Source of the DNA: Brienomyrus brachyistius
Taxonomy: Eukaryota; Chordata; Actinopteri; Osteoglossiformes; Mormyridae
Reading direction: 5' to 3'
NCBI RefSeq assembly: GCF_023856365.1
Contig: NC_064535.1
Coordinates: 10,374,363 to 10,438,362 of the forward strand
DNA length: 64,000 bases
A program made the translations under genes and the position numbers. The notes under the pieces were generated by a model, which worked only from the letters and a program-made list of their open reading frames with translations, was not told where the DNA came from and did no database searches. Below, one piece after another: positions 10,909-22,569 of the stretch (position 1 is the stretch's first letter; each line of letters opens with the position of its first letter).

Positions 10909-13900
10909 GTAATTTTTCGACATTTTAAACAAGTTTATGATAAGGGAGTGGACATACAGTGAAAGTTCAGTATACAACTAGTTAATTAACGATTGTTGTA
11001 ATCTTCATTAAAATAGGTTAAATTCGGTCATTTGCCATAGGTATATAATTCGTTTCCTCTGTGTCTCATGTGTTATCCTGAATGGGGAATACATGCCTAT
11101 TACGTGATTTTGATTTTTTTTACGTGTTTTTTTTACCTGTACAAGTACTGAGCGACATTTAAATCAGTTGTTGCCAATCCTGCGACAATAAAACAGATGT
11201 AGCTAGATCCCCATGCTTTGGTCGTTTCCTTAAGCCAAAGTCTAAGTTAATGTAGGTCTGATTAATTGTTGTCAAAGCTTTCGGGTTTATCAACTGAGTT
11301 TCGTCTTTGTGCACTTTGCATGGGTTTTCTCTGGGTGCAGGAGTTAGGCGAATTGGTGTTTCTAAATTGTCCGTAGTGTATGTGTATATCCTTAGGGGTG
11401 TCCCCTGTCCCATTTTCAGGGGTAGACACTAGGCTCATCTGACCATGCACTGTACAAGGGAGCTGGAAATGAAAGGATCACGTTAATAATACCAATCTCA
11501 GTTACGGATGAGTTGTATTATATTGCACATAACAGAGCAAATAAAAGAATGTATTAATTTTATTAAAGTGGTAATACTTTTATTGGGCGGTAAAACTAAT
11601 CTCATTGCTCGCACAATAAACTTAAACCTTTAAATTGTTTGGTTGTCATTTTACGAAACAAAAACATTCGCTATACCATTATCAGATGTATAGCTTATTT
11701 GATTTTTTTTCTTTAAGTGGCTTTTCCATTTTTTGTTTTTAAATTATTATTAAAAAAGCCTTGCTTGCACCTTATTTTGTAAGGTATTTTTGCTGAAGGC
11801 TTGGGGCTTTGGTTTTATAAAGAAAAACTTAATGTAAAGGGCAGAATCTTTGAAATACTGAAAGCTGTTTTTAGTACTGAAATATGATGAGGAGAAAAAC
11901 ACATTCATCTAGGCAAGTAGTGTCCATATTTTTCTCATATATTGTTACAAAAGGAAGCCGTTTTCCCACTAATGCCACCTGAAGCAGGCACGTTGTTTTG
12001 CTATGAGTTTTTTCTTCTGTTTGTAGGAAAGCAAGATTCAAGAGAAAATAGACTTTGAAATACGAATGCGTGATGGAGCGTACAAGCTGTTGGGGGCCAG
12101 CACCAAGAGAGAGCAAATCTTAAATGTTTCAAAGAACCTCCTTACATGTAATACTCGCATAAAGGCCTACTTGACTGAGCTACAGAACAAGAAAGAAGAA
12201 CCATACTTGGAAGCTAAGTCCACAAGAAGGTGAGTGGGATGGTTCTTGAATAGCATATATACATTGGTGTTAGTGTGATGGTGGCGAAGACAAATTAGTA
12301 CTTACCTTGAATTGCGTTTTTTAGATTATCAGATCAAGCTTGCAACAACCGTCTGTCTTGCAAAGGAAAAGTTGCAATATCAGGTGAGATTATGGCAGTA
12401 CATTGTACAAGTACATTGTAATATTTAATATCCCCATTACCCTCAGGTTTGAAGTAGTATATCCCAAATAAATGTCAATCCTGGGGAGACGCTTGGAGTT
12501 AACTGAATTGTGACCGATCACTTTTTAAAAACAGATGAGTATTTAATGTACGTTCTATTTGGCGAAAGCAATATGTGCTAGACATGAAATAATGTTTCAA
12601 AATTATATAAACATTTTTTGTACTGTTTTAAGGGCTAAGAATACCGCTACTGTGGAAAGATTCAGATCACTTCAGTAACAAAGGAAGTAAGTATGTTTGT
12701 TTGTTTTTTTGTTTTTGTTTTTTGTGTCCAATACAGCATCAGTCCTGCACAGCGGCCAGAGGGATTTTGAGCTATTTCTCATGCAGAACTGTGACCAGAT
12801 CACTAAATAGGTTATTTTTGCATATGACCATGGCCTGCATGTTGCCATGTTTCTTAAGAAAAGACATGTAAATGGAACGACAAGCTTTACAACTATGGAT
12901 ATTGCTTTCTGGTTATTTTTACATATAAAATGTATATATCTTTTCTAGGTTCTCGGAAAGTTGCTGTGTTTTGCCTAATGAAAGTTGAAGCAGAGGTTTT
13001 TGACACAGAGATGGTGATTGTAGACAGATCCATGACAGATATTTGTTTTGAAGGCTTAACACTTTTGTAAGTATTGATTTTAATCAGGGGGTGGTGTGTA
13101 CCCATTGTTCCCCAGATAGGCTCCGGTCCCCCCCGCGACCCCAGTTGGGATTAAGTGGTTTTGGGAAATGGATGGATGATTTTAATCAGGCATATACTCC
13201 TGACATAAACTTGACTTGGGTGTCTAGTCTAGTTATTTCTCATGACAAACAAAATAGAAATAACAGCTTTCTCTGGGTACACAGTCATTATGCTGGAAGT
13301 ATATATTTTTGTATCAAAAGACTAATACCATTGTTTAAAGCTGTCTTGTATACTAATAGTCATTCAATAATTAGCATTGTAAATGGCTGAATTTCAAGGC
13401 GCATCATTAGTGTGATAAACGTCAGAGTGTAACTACAAAGTTTGTATTTGATTCAGGGATGATTTCACGGCAGAAACTGTTTATGTAACTTTTTTTAAAC
13501 ATGGAACTTTTGTATTCAGAACAACAGAAATGTTTCATGTGCAGTAAAGTTGCATTGTTTCATAACCTCACCATTTCTTCTATTGCAGTAATGAGGCCAG
13601 GCCTAATTTTGAGTTGTCTCTGGAGATTTACAGCTGTAATATGGAAGAAGAAAGATCCTTGATGAACACGCCTAAAAAATTAGCCAGAAAATTTCGCACA
13701 TCTTTTGGCAAATCATCTGGGAGAAAAGTGTGCCATCTGGTGGAAGGCGCTGATCCCGAAACATTCCTGCAGTACAACCCAATACCCCCGTAAGAAACCC
13801 CCCCGCTTTATACCCTGTGACTTGTAATTATTGCTTGCAGAATATCCTTGCATTTACATTTATTTTGATTTAACGTTTCCTTTGTCCAATGCAGGTAAGG

Positions 13901-16900
13901 CAAGTAGCACATTCATTGGTTTTTATTTTATAACTCTATAATCAAAAACAAATTTTATAAATTCCGGTGTTCTGTACCTGTTTGTAACAGTTCCACATAA
14001 CTGCTAGACTAGCTAGAAAATTCCTGCCTTTGCAAATTCCAATGTATTGCTAAGACAGGCAAATTTGATTACGCTGTCAGGGAACAAGAAAAAGACTGGA
14101 AGTTTGCTTTGTTTACATTTTTGTCTGTAAATGTTAAATCACAGCTGATTCATGTAATGCTCTAATTCAGTGTGAGATCTGATGGAGTCCATTTCATGCT
14201 TGCATTCTAGGGATGCCAGTTACAGCCTGCTGGCATACACGACGTTGCACTTAGAACAGGCTGAAGGCAGTTTTCAGTCGCACTCGCTGGTAGTCATGCA
14301 GAACGGTGAGATGTTTGCCGGTTCCTTTAGTTATGAACTGAACTTTGCACTCTAGGAGCAATGATAAAATGTACAATGGCCTTTTATATGAAGTACATTT
14401 ATGATTTTATTGGATTTAGATATAATTATGTATACAGTAAATTTTTTACATAAAATAAATAGACATACGTAAAATGTTTTCCTAAGTGTTAAGGAGTTTA
14501 CGTATGTCTGGAATGTATGTACGTGTGTATATGTATATATCTCTGGTATATATATCTTTGTTAGAGGAATCCTCCTCCTGGTTGCCTTTGTATGGAAATT
14601 TGTGCTGCCGCTTAGTCGCACAGCCGGACTGCATGACCCAACCAATGATGAGCGGCTTCTTGAGTCAGCAGGTAACCCTTCCATTGGCTATTGTGAAGTG
14701 GCTTCCCCAAGACCGCCCGCTCCTACACTTTTCATTGCCTGCAGTACAGATGGATGCCGTACAGCCACGAAATAACGATTCATCAGTGGAAAGAGGCTGC
14801 TCATTTATTTCAGCTTTCCCTCCACCCTCCATACAACAACTAGGGCTCTTTACCTCTTCTTTTTGACCATCTCCACATACTTATACAGCATATGCATGAT
14901 TACTGACATTCATTCACAATATTTTGTTTGCCAGATTCTTTACTGTGGGTATAAGACCGGATAGTTGAGTCAGTTGTTATAAACAGCCTGCTATTTAGCA
15001 GTTACCTTATTTACGATTTTGAACACTGCATACAGCTGCATTGTCCCTCACACCCTCTCTGGGGCTTTCAGCCCACTTCCCAATGTTGTTTTTTTTCTGT
15101 TCTCTCCACTTCCCTGATCCTTCCCAGGTCACTTTCCTTTTAAAATCCAAGTCAAAAGGTTGTGCACTTTCTTTGCCCAGTATTATTGTCTAATGACTTA
15201 TGAAATGGACTCCTTTTCACCTTTGCAGCAAAACATCGATGGAGCCCTCAGATGCTGCGACTTCTTCTGCGTGCTTAAAGCTGGTAATCTATCTTGCTAC
15301 TACACCCCAGAGGAAATTGAGGCCAAAGTGGAACCTTCCCTTGTCATTCCTGTCAACAAGGTAAATGTAAGACCATGCTCATTACAGGCAGACAAGCTGC
15401 TGTTACTTGTACTTTGGACTGTAATACCAAACTTACTTGCTTTTTGCATTCATTTGCATTTGTGCTGATGAGCCAGAACATTATGAATAGCCCCATGTGA
15501 AGTGAATAATAAAACACAACAGGGCCTGATGTCGTCACACATTACTCCTGTGATTATCAAAATTATCTGCAGATTGTGCCAAGATGGCCTTTGTTCGCAT
15601 TTTGGCCTCATTACACCATATCGACTCTTCAGGAATTTTTTCAATTTTTTTTGAGCCCCTGGGCTACTCAGTAGGTACTCTCACATCTGACTGTGATCAC
15701 CCCACACGTCTTGCCATTTTTAGAGTCGTTCTGAGCCAGTGGTCTGGCCATAATGATTTGGCCCTTGTCATAGTCACTTAGATATTTATCTGTGGTCGTT
15801 TTTCTACATTTAACGTGTTCACTGTGAGTACTGCGAATGTTAGTTTACCATCTAATGTATCCCAGGCCTTGACACGCACAATAGTCAATATTATTTGCTT
15901 CACGTGGGGGTGGGCGTAATATTGTGGCTCATTTTGTGTTCCTTAAATGCTGACCATATGATTCTCTGTAAGCGGATGGATATTTCCATGAAATGAATTA
16001 TACTGGTGATGTAATGAGTTAATTGTAGTAGCCCTTTGCAAAAGTGGAATTTATCAATGAATACTAGGTTTACTGAAGTCGGATAATTAGTGTTGTTTTA
16101 AAGAGAAGGTCAAAGGAAAGGGAAGTTAAAATTCCATTCTTTACACAGGAGACCAGGATACGCGTGGTGCATAAGGATCTCCAGAAAAGACCCAGCCACT
16201 TGGTAATTATCAACCCAGTTGTTGAAGAAGCTGAGAGGTACATATTTACAGCAGAGAACAAAGAGGACTTGGAAAAATGGATGGAGGCTTTTCGCCAGCA
16301 CTTCTGTGACCAAGGTGAGTGACTTGCGTAATTGCAGCGCTATGAAAATAGCTGCAGGCTTTTGCTAAAATCTGAAGAGCATGTACTACTGAAATCAAAC
16401 GATGATCCACGATAAGTCACTGCTTATGTCGACTAAAGCTGATGTACTTCACATGGCACAAATCGACAGTAAAAGGCCAAAAAACATCAATTTGCTGGTT
16501 CTGTTCAGTATGAGATTTATTTAGCATTTTGTTATTTACCGGACTTGGCCATCGCTAACATAATTGCTCGGTGGAACATGTATGATGAGGCTGCCAAGAC
16601 ACAGATTTTCATTTTCAGACCAGTGGCAGCACTGTTGTAACGAACTCTTGGAAATTGATGTCGCATCTCCGAGGAAGCCTCCACTCTTCCTGACAAAACC
16701 TGCTGAATCAGTCTACAATGACCTCAGTGAGTATATTTTGCGTGTGCAGCATGCCATATCTGCGAAAGAAGAAAAATGTTGTTGATATAGCAGATTGTCT
16801 TGCTGTGAAGCTGTATGTTTTTATTTTATTGATGTTCCTGATGTGAGTATTTTTATTTTATTGCACCTTCAATCTGCAGGTATCAGTTCCCCCAGTAAGT

Positions 16901-17409
16901 TTGAGAGCTTGACTGATATTATCCACAATAAAATCGAGGAAACAGGAGGCCGCTTCCTCATTGATCAGGAGAAGGAGGCCGAGCCACCTCACTGGGCTGC
17001 CCTATTTGAGGGTTCCTGCCCCATGGTGGTGCAGAAGACTGTGCTGTCTCCAAGTAAAGAGAGCCAACCCAGTCCCAAAATCAAGAAGCGCCGCGCCCCA
17101 CCCCCGCCGCCTGGCAAGGAGCCATTTGCGCTGGGCCGCTGCAGCAGCCATCAGTTAGAGAAGGAGAACTCCAGAAAGAAGCCCTGGACAGGAACTGGCA
17201 GGCCGTCCCTGGATAACAAATTCTCTGCCATCATCCAGCAGCTGCAGAGGAACCAAGAACCAGCTCGCAAAACGGCCCCCCTTGGGCTTATAGGTATAGT
17301 GGAGCAGGATTGTGGGAACCAGATACCTGACCACCTCTCGAGACCTGTGCCGGCTCCACGCCAGAGACTCAGATCCTTCAGGGAGAAGATGAACCCCAAA
17401 GATTGGTGA
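10774..17409 (+). CDS. rtkn2: RTKN2, rhotekin-2, Rho-GTPase-binding scaffold (12 coding exons)
   Basis: Coding exons: 10774-10908, 12027-12229, 12325-12383, 12633-12686, 12949-13066, 13589-13789, 14211-14305, 14565-14671, 15229-15360, 16149-16314, 16619-16726 and 16880-17409. They total 1908 nt with every junction in phase, giving 635 residues (human about 609). The order is an HR1/REM Rho-binding coiled coil (about 48-120), an anillin-homology region (about 125-290), a PH domain (about 310-425) and a proline-rich tail (APPPPPGKEP; RPVPAPRQ). Rhotekins bind GTP-bound Rho. RTKN2 has been linked to lymphocyte survival and NF-kB signalling. PPLFLTKPAESVY and the tail are typical of RTKN2. The N-terminus resembles rhotekin-1 (NFRRNERIRATV). 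The protein ends at PKDW, without the last few residues of human. It is tail-to-tail with ARID5B. Confidence 0.96.
12027..12229 (+). CDS. rtkn2: rtkn2 coding exon 2 (HR1/REM domain)
   Basis: Residues 46-112, between a TTTGTAG acceptor and a GTGAGT donor, leaving phase 2. KIDFEIRMRDGAYKLLGAST is the conserved start of the Rho-binding helix pair. Confidence 0.95.
12325..12383 (+). CDS. rtkn2: rtkn2 coding exon 3
   Basis: Residues 113-132 (LSDQACNNRLSCKGKVAIS), with a TTTTTTAG acceptor and GTGAGA donor. CKGKVAIS matches the start of the anillin-homology region. Confidence 0.93.
12633..12686 (+). CDS. rtkn2: rtkn2 coding exon 4
   Basis: Residues 133-150 (LRIPLLWKDSDHFSNKG), a near-identical match to the rhotekin family. 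Donor GTAAGT. Confidence 0.95.
12949..13066 (+). CDS. rtkn2: rtkn2 coding exon 5
   Basis: Residues 151-189, containing VFDTEMVIVDRSMTDICFEG. Acceptor TTTTCTAG, donor GTAAGT at 13067. A SINE fragment begins 22 bp beyond the exon end. Confidence 0.95.
13076..13190 (+). mobile_element. 5'-truncated SINE in RTKN2 intron 5, 13-bp perfect target duplication
   Basis: An 89-bp SINE 3' end (13089-13177) is flanked by perfect copies of GATTTTAATCAGG at 13076-13088 and 13178-13190. It lies 22 bp past exon 5. The exon's GTAAGT donor is intact. Confidence 0.9.
13589..13789 (+). CDS. rtkn2: rtkn2 coding exon 6
   Basis: Residues 190-256, from FNEARPNFELSLEIYSC through TPKKLARKF. Acceptor TATTGCAG, donor GTAAGA. 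Confidence 0.95.
14211..14305 (+). CDS. rtkn2: rtkn2 coding exon 7
   Basis: Residues 257-288 (DASYSLLAYTTLTLEQAEGS...), matching the conserved YNLLAHTTLTL segment. Acceptor CATTCTAG, donor GTGAGA. Confidence 0.95.
14565..14671 (+). CDS. rtkn2: rtkn2 coding exon 8
   Basis: Residues 289-324, with WLPLYGNLCCRLVAQPDCM, a family signature just before the PH domain. Donor GTAACC. Confidence 0.95.
15229..15360 (+). CDS. rtkn2: rtkn2 coding exon 9 (PH domain, first part)
   Basis: Residues 325-368, with CVLKAGNLSCYYTPEEIEAK. In phase 0 at both ends. Acceptor CTTTGCAG, donor GTAAAT. Confidence 0.95.
15469..15931. mobile_element. Non-autonomous Tc1/mariner-like element in RTKN2 intron 9
   Basis: The left end reads TGAGCCAGAACATTATGA and the right end, reverse-complemented, reads TGAGCCACAATATTACG. 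They make imperfect terminal inverted repeats about 463 bp apart. The interior resembles decayed N-terminal Tc1 transposase DNA, but no frame is intact. Confidence 0.6.
16149..16314 (+). CDS. rtkn2: rtkn2 coding exon 10 (PH domain, second part)
   Basis: Residues 369-423, ending in the PH C-terminal helix EDLEKWMEAFRQHF with its invariant Trp. Acceptor TTACACAG, donor GTGAGT. Confidence 0.95.
16619..16726 (+). CDS. rtkn2: rtkn2 coding exon 11
   Basis: Residues 424-459, QWQHCCNELLEIDVASPRKP followed by PLFLTKP. Acceptor ATTTTCAG, donor GTGAGT. Confidence 0.95.
16880..17409 (+). CDS. rtkn2: rtkn2 coding exon 12 (C-terminal tail)
   Basis: Residues 460-635 and the TGA stop. It holds ESLTDIIHNKIEETGGRFL, a basic proline-rich stretch and the SH3-ligand-like RPVPAPRQ near the end. 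Confidence 0.95.
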
Positions 17410-18175
17410 CAAGAACCCTGGCCATACCTTGGTGATAGATCCAGGTAGTTTCATATCTGTCCTGCTTTAGCCCTTCTATTTTAATGTGTTTTTTGTTGAT
17501 CATGTAAATGGTGTACATGATGAAAGATCTTCAGAATTACTCTGTTAGACCATACGATACTACACCGCAGTATATTACTAGGGAATTTATTTCCTTTATT
17601 GATAGTTTTGTTGTTTTATGGTAAATGTTTACTGTTTGTAGCATAAACTGAAATCATACACAGATTAAGTAGCATATCATTGCTTTAAGTGTAGACTGTT
17701 AACCAAAAGTTTAGTATTAAAGGGTTTTGTCACAGAACTGAAACTGCTAATCTCTTTCCAGTTATGTAACATTTCCTTTGAAATTCAGAAGCTCTTTTAC
17801 ACAAAGTATATCTTTCCTAAGAATTATTTTTCTCTGGCACTGTGAGTCCGTGGTTTTTCTGTGGTGATGCTGAATACTTTACATATGTACTCATTACAAA
17901 TGAGCTTGTTTACTGGAAATTATTGCTTGTTGAAGTCTAGTCATGGTTTATTATAGGCACAGAAAGAACAGAATGTGACATAGTGGATGTTAAAAAGCAT
18001 TCTGTACAATTAACCGTTTCTTCATGTGAACAGATAGCAATATACCCCTTTTAAAAGCCAGTCATTTTTAAATGAACAGCTCCAATATGAACATTCCTTC
18101 AGTGTGTATTGCAAATTTTTATTTGGAGTAAAAGTGCTTTTGAATGCATTTTAATGTTTCTTGGCCATAAATATC

Positions 18176-18181
18176 AATAAA
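18176..18181 (+). terminator. Candidate RTKN2 poly(A) signal
   Basis: AATAAA lies 767 nt past the stop codon in an AT-rich 3' UTR without competing gene features. Confidence 0.45.
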
Positions 18182-18370
18182 AATCATTGGAGCCCTATTT
18201 CAGGGGCATGAGCAGCCCTCATTTAAACACCTTGTGAACCTTTGTATGACTTTTGCAGAAAATGCCGATCGTCACAAAGATGTGGTATTTCTGATAATGC
18301 ATTTGCCATTTGTGATGACTGATGAAGTTCCCTGACTTCAGTAGATTCCTGCTGATCTCAGTCTTCTTGT

Positions 18371-18847
18371 CAGTGGAGTTTTACTTCCATAATATTCCAA
18401 TAGAAATTGATAATAACAGAGGAAACTGCATATAGTAATCACATCTGTCTGGGTAAAATTGATCACTATAAGCGGATCATAATTTTTTTTTTGTCTCAGG
18501 CAGATTAGCATCCAATTGATATTTGTATATTTACTACATGAATACAGCTGCTTCAAATGCTTTTCAAAATACAGTATTGTACAAATGAAATAACGGAACT
18601 ATGTGTAATTTAAAAACGCTATAATACAGTCCAGTACTGTACATAAAATATAACTTATTGTAGTTTCATTGCTGCATCTCATTTTTTCCGTATGTTATCG
18701 TGTTAAAAAAAAGCACTGTAAGCAGGCTACTTGAGTGCTATAAGCAAATTAAACAGAATTTGTACAGGCATGATTTTGTCCCAAGCTTTTTGATCCATAT
18801 AAGCAGTTTATCACTATAACCGTGATCACTATAAGCGATTTCCACTG
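18371..18847. mobile_element. Probable non-autonomous DNA transposon with CAGTGGA ends
   Basis: The left end is CAGTGGAGTTTTACTT. The right end, reverse-complemented, is CAGTGGAAATCGCTTATAG. The word GATCACTATAAGCG occurs inside near both ends. No transposase frame is present. The family (pogo-like or other) and target duplication are not resolved. Confidence 0.45.
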
Positions 18848-20602
18848 TACTTGGGAAACGCACATACAAGTCTCGCAACTTGGAAAATGCAACTCAACTC
18901 TTACAGACTGTTTGTGTTGCTAACTTTCATAGTCATCTTTTGAGCTATCCTAAAATAATTGAGGTTCATTGCATTATGTGAATTGTATTAAATCAAATAA
19001 CATTGTATGTGCGCTGTGCAGCATTTCCTGTTCCAACAACAGTCCTGTTCAATAATCGCGATGTTCTTTAATGGGGAACACTTTTGCCTCCGTCTGCCAT
19101 TTGGAAATAATGATGTCTCCTGAGAGAATAGAACAGGTTCAGTGGAGAGAGAGAAAACAACAGGAAGTAGGTAGCAATTACCATTTCTAAATATGGGTGC
19201 CTGTTATACTTTCAAGTTCACAGAGGCACTGTTTATGGTATTAGATTGAACTGCACTATACAATTAATGACAAACAGCTGCAAAGGACTAATGAGGGTGA
19301 CTATGATTAAAGAAGTGATTACAGAACATGATAAAATAATTTTTGTTAAATAGTGTGATAAAAATAAGGATTTGGACTGTGATAGAAAATTGAACAGAGG
19401 ATGAATTGTCTTAACTAGCTTTTAGATAAACTGCTTTTGCAATGTATTTTTATATTATTGCAAGAACGCCTGGGTGACAGACAGCTGACACTCACGAGGC
19501 AGGCTAAAAGAGAACTGAGGTTTTGGAGCACAGTACTTGTTAGAATTTCCAAGGTTAGAAGTAATACAGACTGGGGGACAAAGGCGTGAGCATCGAGCGC
19601 ATGTAGCAGACATGGCAGGAGCACCACAAAGACGGAGGCCATGCAAAAGCATAGAAGCCCCCCCACGTGCCCCAGACCTGCAGCATGCTGATCATGTGAA
19701 GTATACATGTTTGAAGGATGCAATCTGCATAAGGCATATGTGTGCTACAAAGTGCACCCCCTACCTTAACCAGTTTCATCTGGTTCAGAGGAGGGGGGCG
19801 CGAACTGTGAATGTACCCCTATAAAGGTTATGTGGACCAGAAAATCTTTGGAACATTATCACGAGGGTGGCAGCTGGATGGTTGTTCCCTGAGCTCAGTA
19901 ATAAAGCAAAGATACATACAAAAGCATCAGTCTGTATTATTATACATTTCTATGACAGGACCTTCCATATGTAAAACAAGTAATTCTAATGTAATGTCAG
20001 CTGCATGTGTAATAGGCCATCCCATCTATGCTGCCTATTGTCTTCAACATATTTTAATACATAAGCAATATTCAACATGTATATTATGTATATCACAATA
20101 TCCAGTTCCTATCCTTACTCCTAACTGATGATATTTCATTTCTCATAAATGCTTATCCAGTACTCTGTCTTGATGAGCCTGTTGCCTATCAAATAAACAA
20201 AGGAGATACTATAGATTGGATGGCAGTTCACCACATCACACACTCACATTCCATCATAATTTAGAGATGCTCATCCACCCATTACTGGGAGATCAAGCAA
20301 ACATATTGAAACACAAATCAAATCCATGAACCTCTACGTATAAACCCACAGTCCTCCCTTTTGGGTAATTCTTTTCTCTGGTTTACTTTATTGCTGCAAA
20401 TAAAAGCCTTTAGGTACAAAGGAGCTGAAATCTAATTTGATTCATGCACTGGAAAAGGAATATTATTAAATATACAGGGAAACATAAAATGCAAAATATT
20501 ATGCTGCCCATTTGACTGGGAACCTGATGACCCACAGCGTTAAAAGCATTTCAATAATGCAAAAATGAATTAAGAAAAAAAAAACATAAGTGCTATAATC
20601 AG
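18848..20602. other. Intergenic between the 3' ends of RTKN2 and ARID5B
   Basis: No gene is recognised. A moderately GC-richer patch at about 19460-19900 has overlapping small open frames without familiar motifs and could be an old mobile element. About 20110-20360 resembles a degraded minus-strand SINE (ATCCACCCATTAC, a bounded CACACACTCACA block). Confidence 0.4.
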
Positions 20603-22569
20603 TTTATTATTCTTAAATGCTTTTTTTAAAATCTGTAAGGTCATTCCGCAACCTTAAAAAACAAAGCGTATTGTTTTACAACTTTTACATTATATACAAA
20701 GTACACTCCTAACAAATGTTTAAAAGATATTATACATTATATATACAGACAAATGTGTTTTTCTGGGAGAAAGGTTATAGCCTACAGATGGATGCAAAAA
20801 TGTAATACTGAACATGTTTTTAAGTGATCCTTAAAATGATTAACTCAACAACTCCAGTTAGAAATGTAGCCAGATTGTCCCATAGCGGTTTCTGTATGGT
20901 GACCACACTAAATCTTTCCATTAGTGCCAGTACTACAAATCTTACAGTGAATAACTGCAGTAAATATCCATATGAAAACAGCCCATTTTTTGTTCAAAAT
21001 TAAAAGTTATTTCACCTCTTCATAACATCGTAATTGCCCGTATATAAAATGGCCAAACTTCCAAAGCTCATACGTAAATTGAATGAACTTTGAGGCTCAG
21101 TTACATACATGTGTTGTTGCAGCAGTCATCATATTCAGTATGGCAAGAACCACACTTCCGATGTTTGGTGCACGTTTCTGTTCATTATCAGAATTAACCA
21201 AATCACTTTACTACCTAATAAAAGGCCATGTACCAAATGTCTGAATCGGCAGTTCCACTAGTACTAAGCAGGTTTGTAACAGTTATTGGAGTAACATGTT
21301 ATTAACAAGGTAAAACTAACCTGTGTCATGATGGTCCAAGTTATGGCTACAAACGCATATACTACTATCAGAATCAGAAAAGTTTAACTACCCTGGAGTA
21401 GTAGGAATTGTTTTAATATGACTCAGCCCAAATCTACGTTCACTCTGTGAAATGAACAGAATATCATTTTGTCAATAAGTAACATTTATTACATAATGAT
21501 ACCGTGTCCATGTGAAATTGCCTGGGTAACATTGATCACATGATGTGTAATGTAATGAGAAGGGCCATTTTCTTTCCTTCACAGAGTCACTCAGTAAGGT
21601 TGGACTTACAAAGTATAAAGCACCGAATCAGCTTTCTAACAAAATGATACATGTATCTCAGGTGCAGAAAAATGCTCTTGGTCTTCTGCAGCAGTACTTG
21701 TATACATAACGGACAGTCCCAAAAGCCACTGCTTACATGCCTAACCAAAAGATGTAATACAACTTATATTCAATTCCTGTATACAAATAGTAGATAGTGA
21801 ATAAAACACAAAATGAGCAATTTTAGACATGGGCAGATATAAAGACATTGTCAGAGCTGCAAAACATTTTTACAGAACTGTAATAAAATAGTGAGGATTT
21901 TTTCCCCTGATACACCGTTGTGTATAAATGTATATGGAATGTGACAATACTACAGTGTTCCAGATGCATAGTCATTCGTAATCCACACTGATGTCAGAAG
22001 AAGCTCCTAAACTGCAAATTGCTTGCACTTAAAGAGGCTCCCCAAATAAAGAATTCTTCTGATAGTAAACATATAATTTCTTACAGTGCTTTCAAAAAAG
22101 GAAGCCAGTAATTTATCAGATTTTCTCTATACATCGTGTTGACTAAATATTGAGTTTAGTTTAACACTTGTTCCTCATACATGCACCACACACTTTATTT
22201 CAGCACAGCGTTTTTCTCAGTTTTTTCCCGTTCTTCATCAATATAACTTTCTGTTCCTTATTTATTACTTGTGTATAATTTTTTAATGTTTATTTTATTA
22301 CTATTGCTATTTTCATTATGGCAGAATTGACGGCCTTTCATTCCACTGCAGGTTTATAGTCTCACTGTATGCCTTTGCACGTGACCAACAGAAATCCTTG
22401 AATCATTCAATTCTTGGCCAGTCTGTCAAATTTTGGAAACATAGCCAAATAAACACAAAACTTATGTGTCCTCCTGATGACAGCTTTACCTCCATATCTC
22501 CACATCTTACCCCATATCCAGCAGAACCAGGAAATCACCTTGCCAATGTGAAAAATCAAACTAGTCTAT
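20603..22569 (-). other. Probable long ARID5B 3' UTR
   Basis: This is AT-rich, apparently repeat-free sequence after the ARID5B stop. Minus-strand AATAAA sites occur at 22261-22266, 22194-22199 and 20603-20608. Human ARID5B has a multi-kilobase 3' UTR, so a distal site is plausible. The true end is not determined. Confidence 0.4.
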
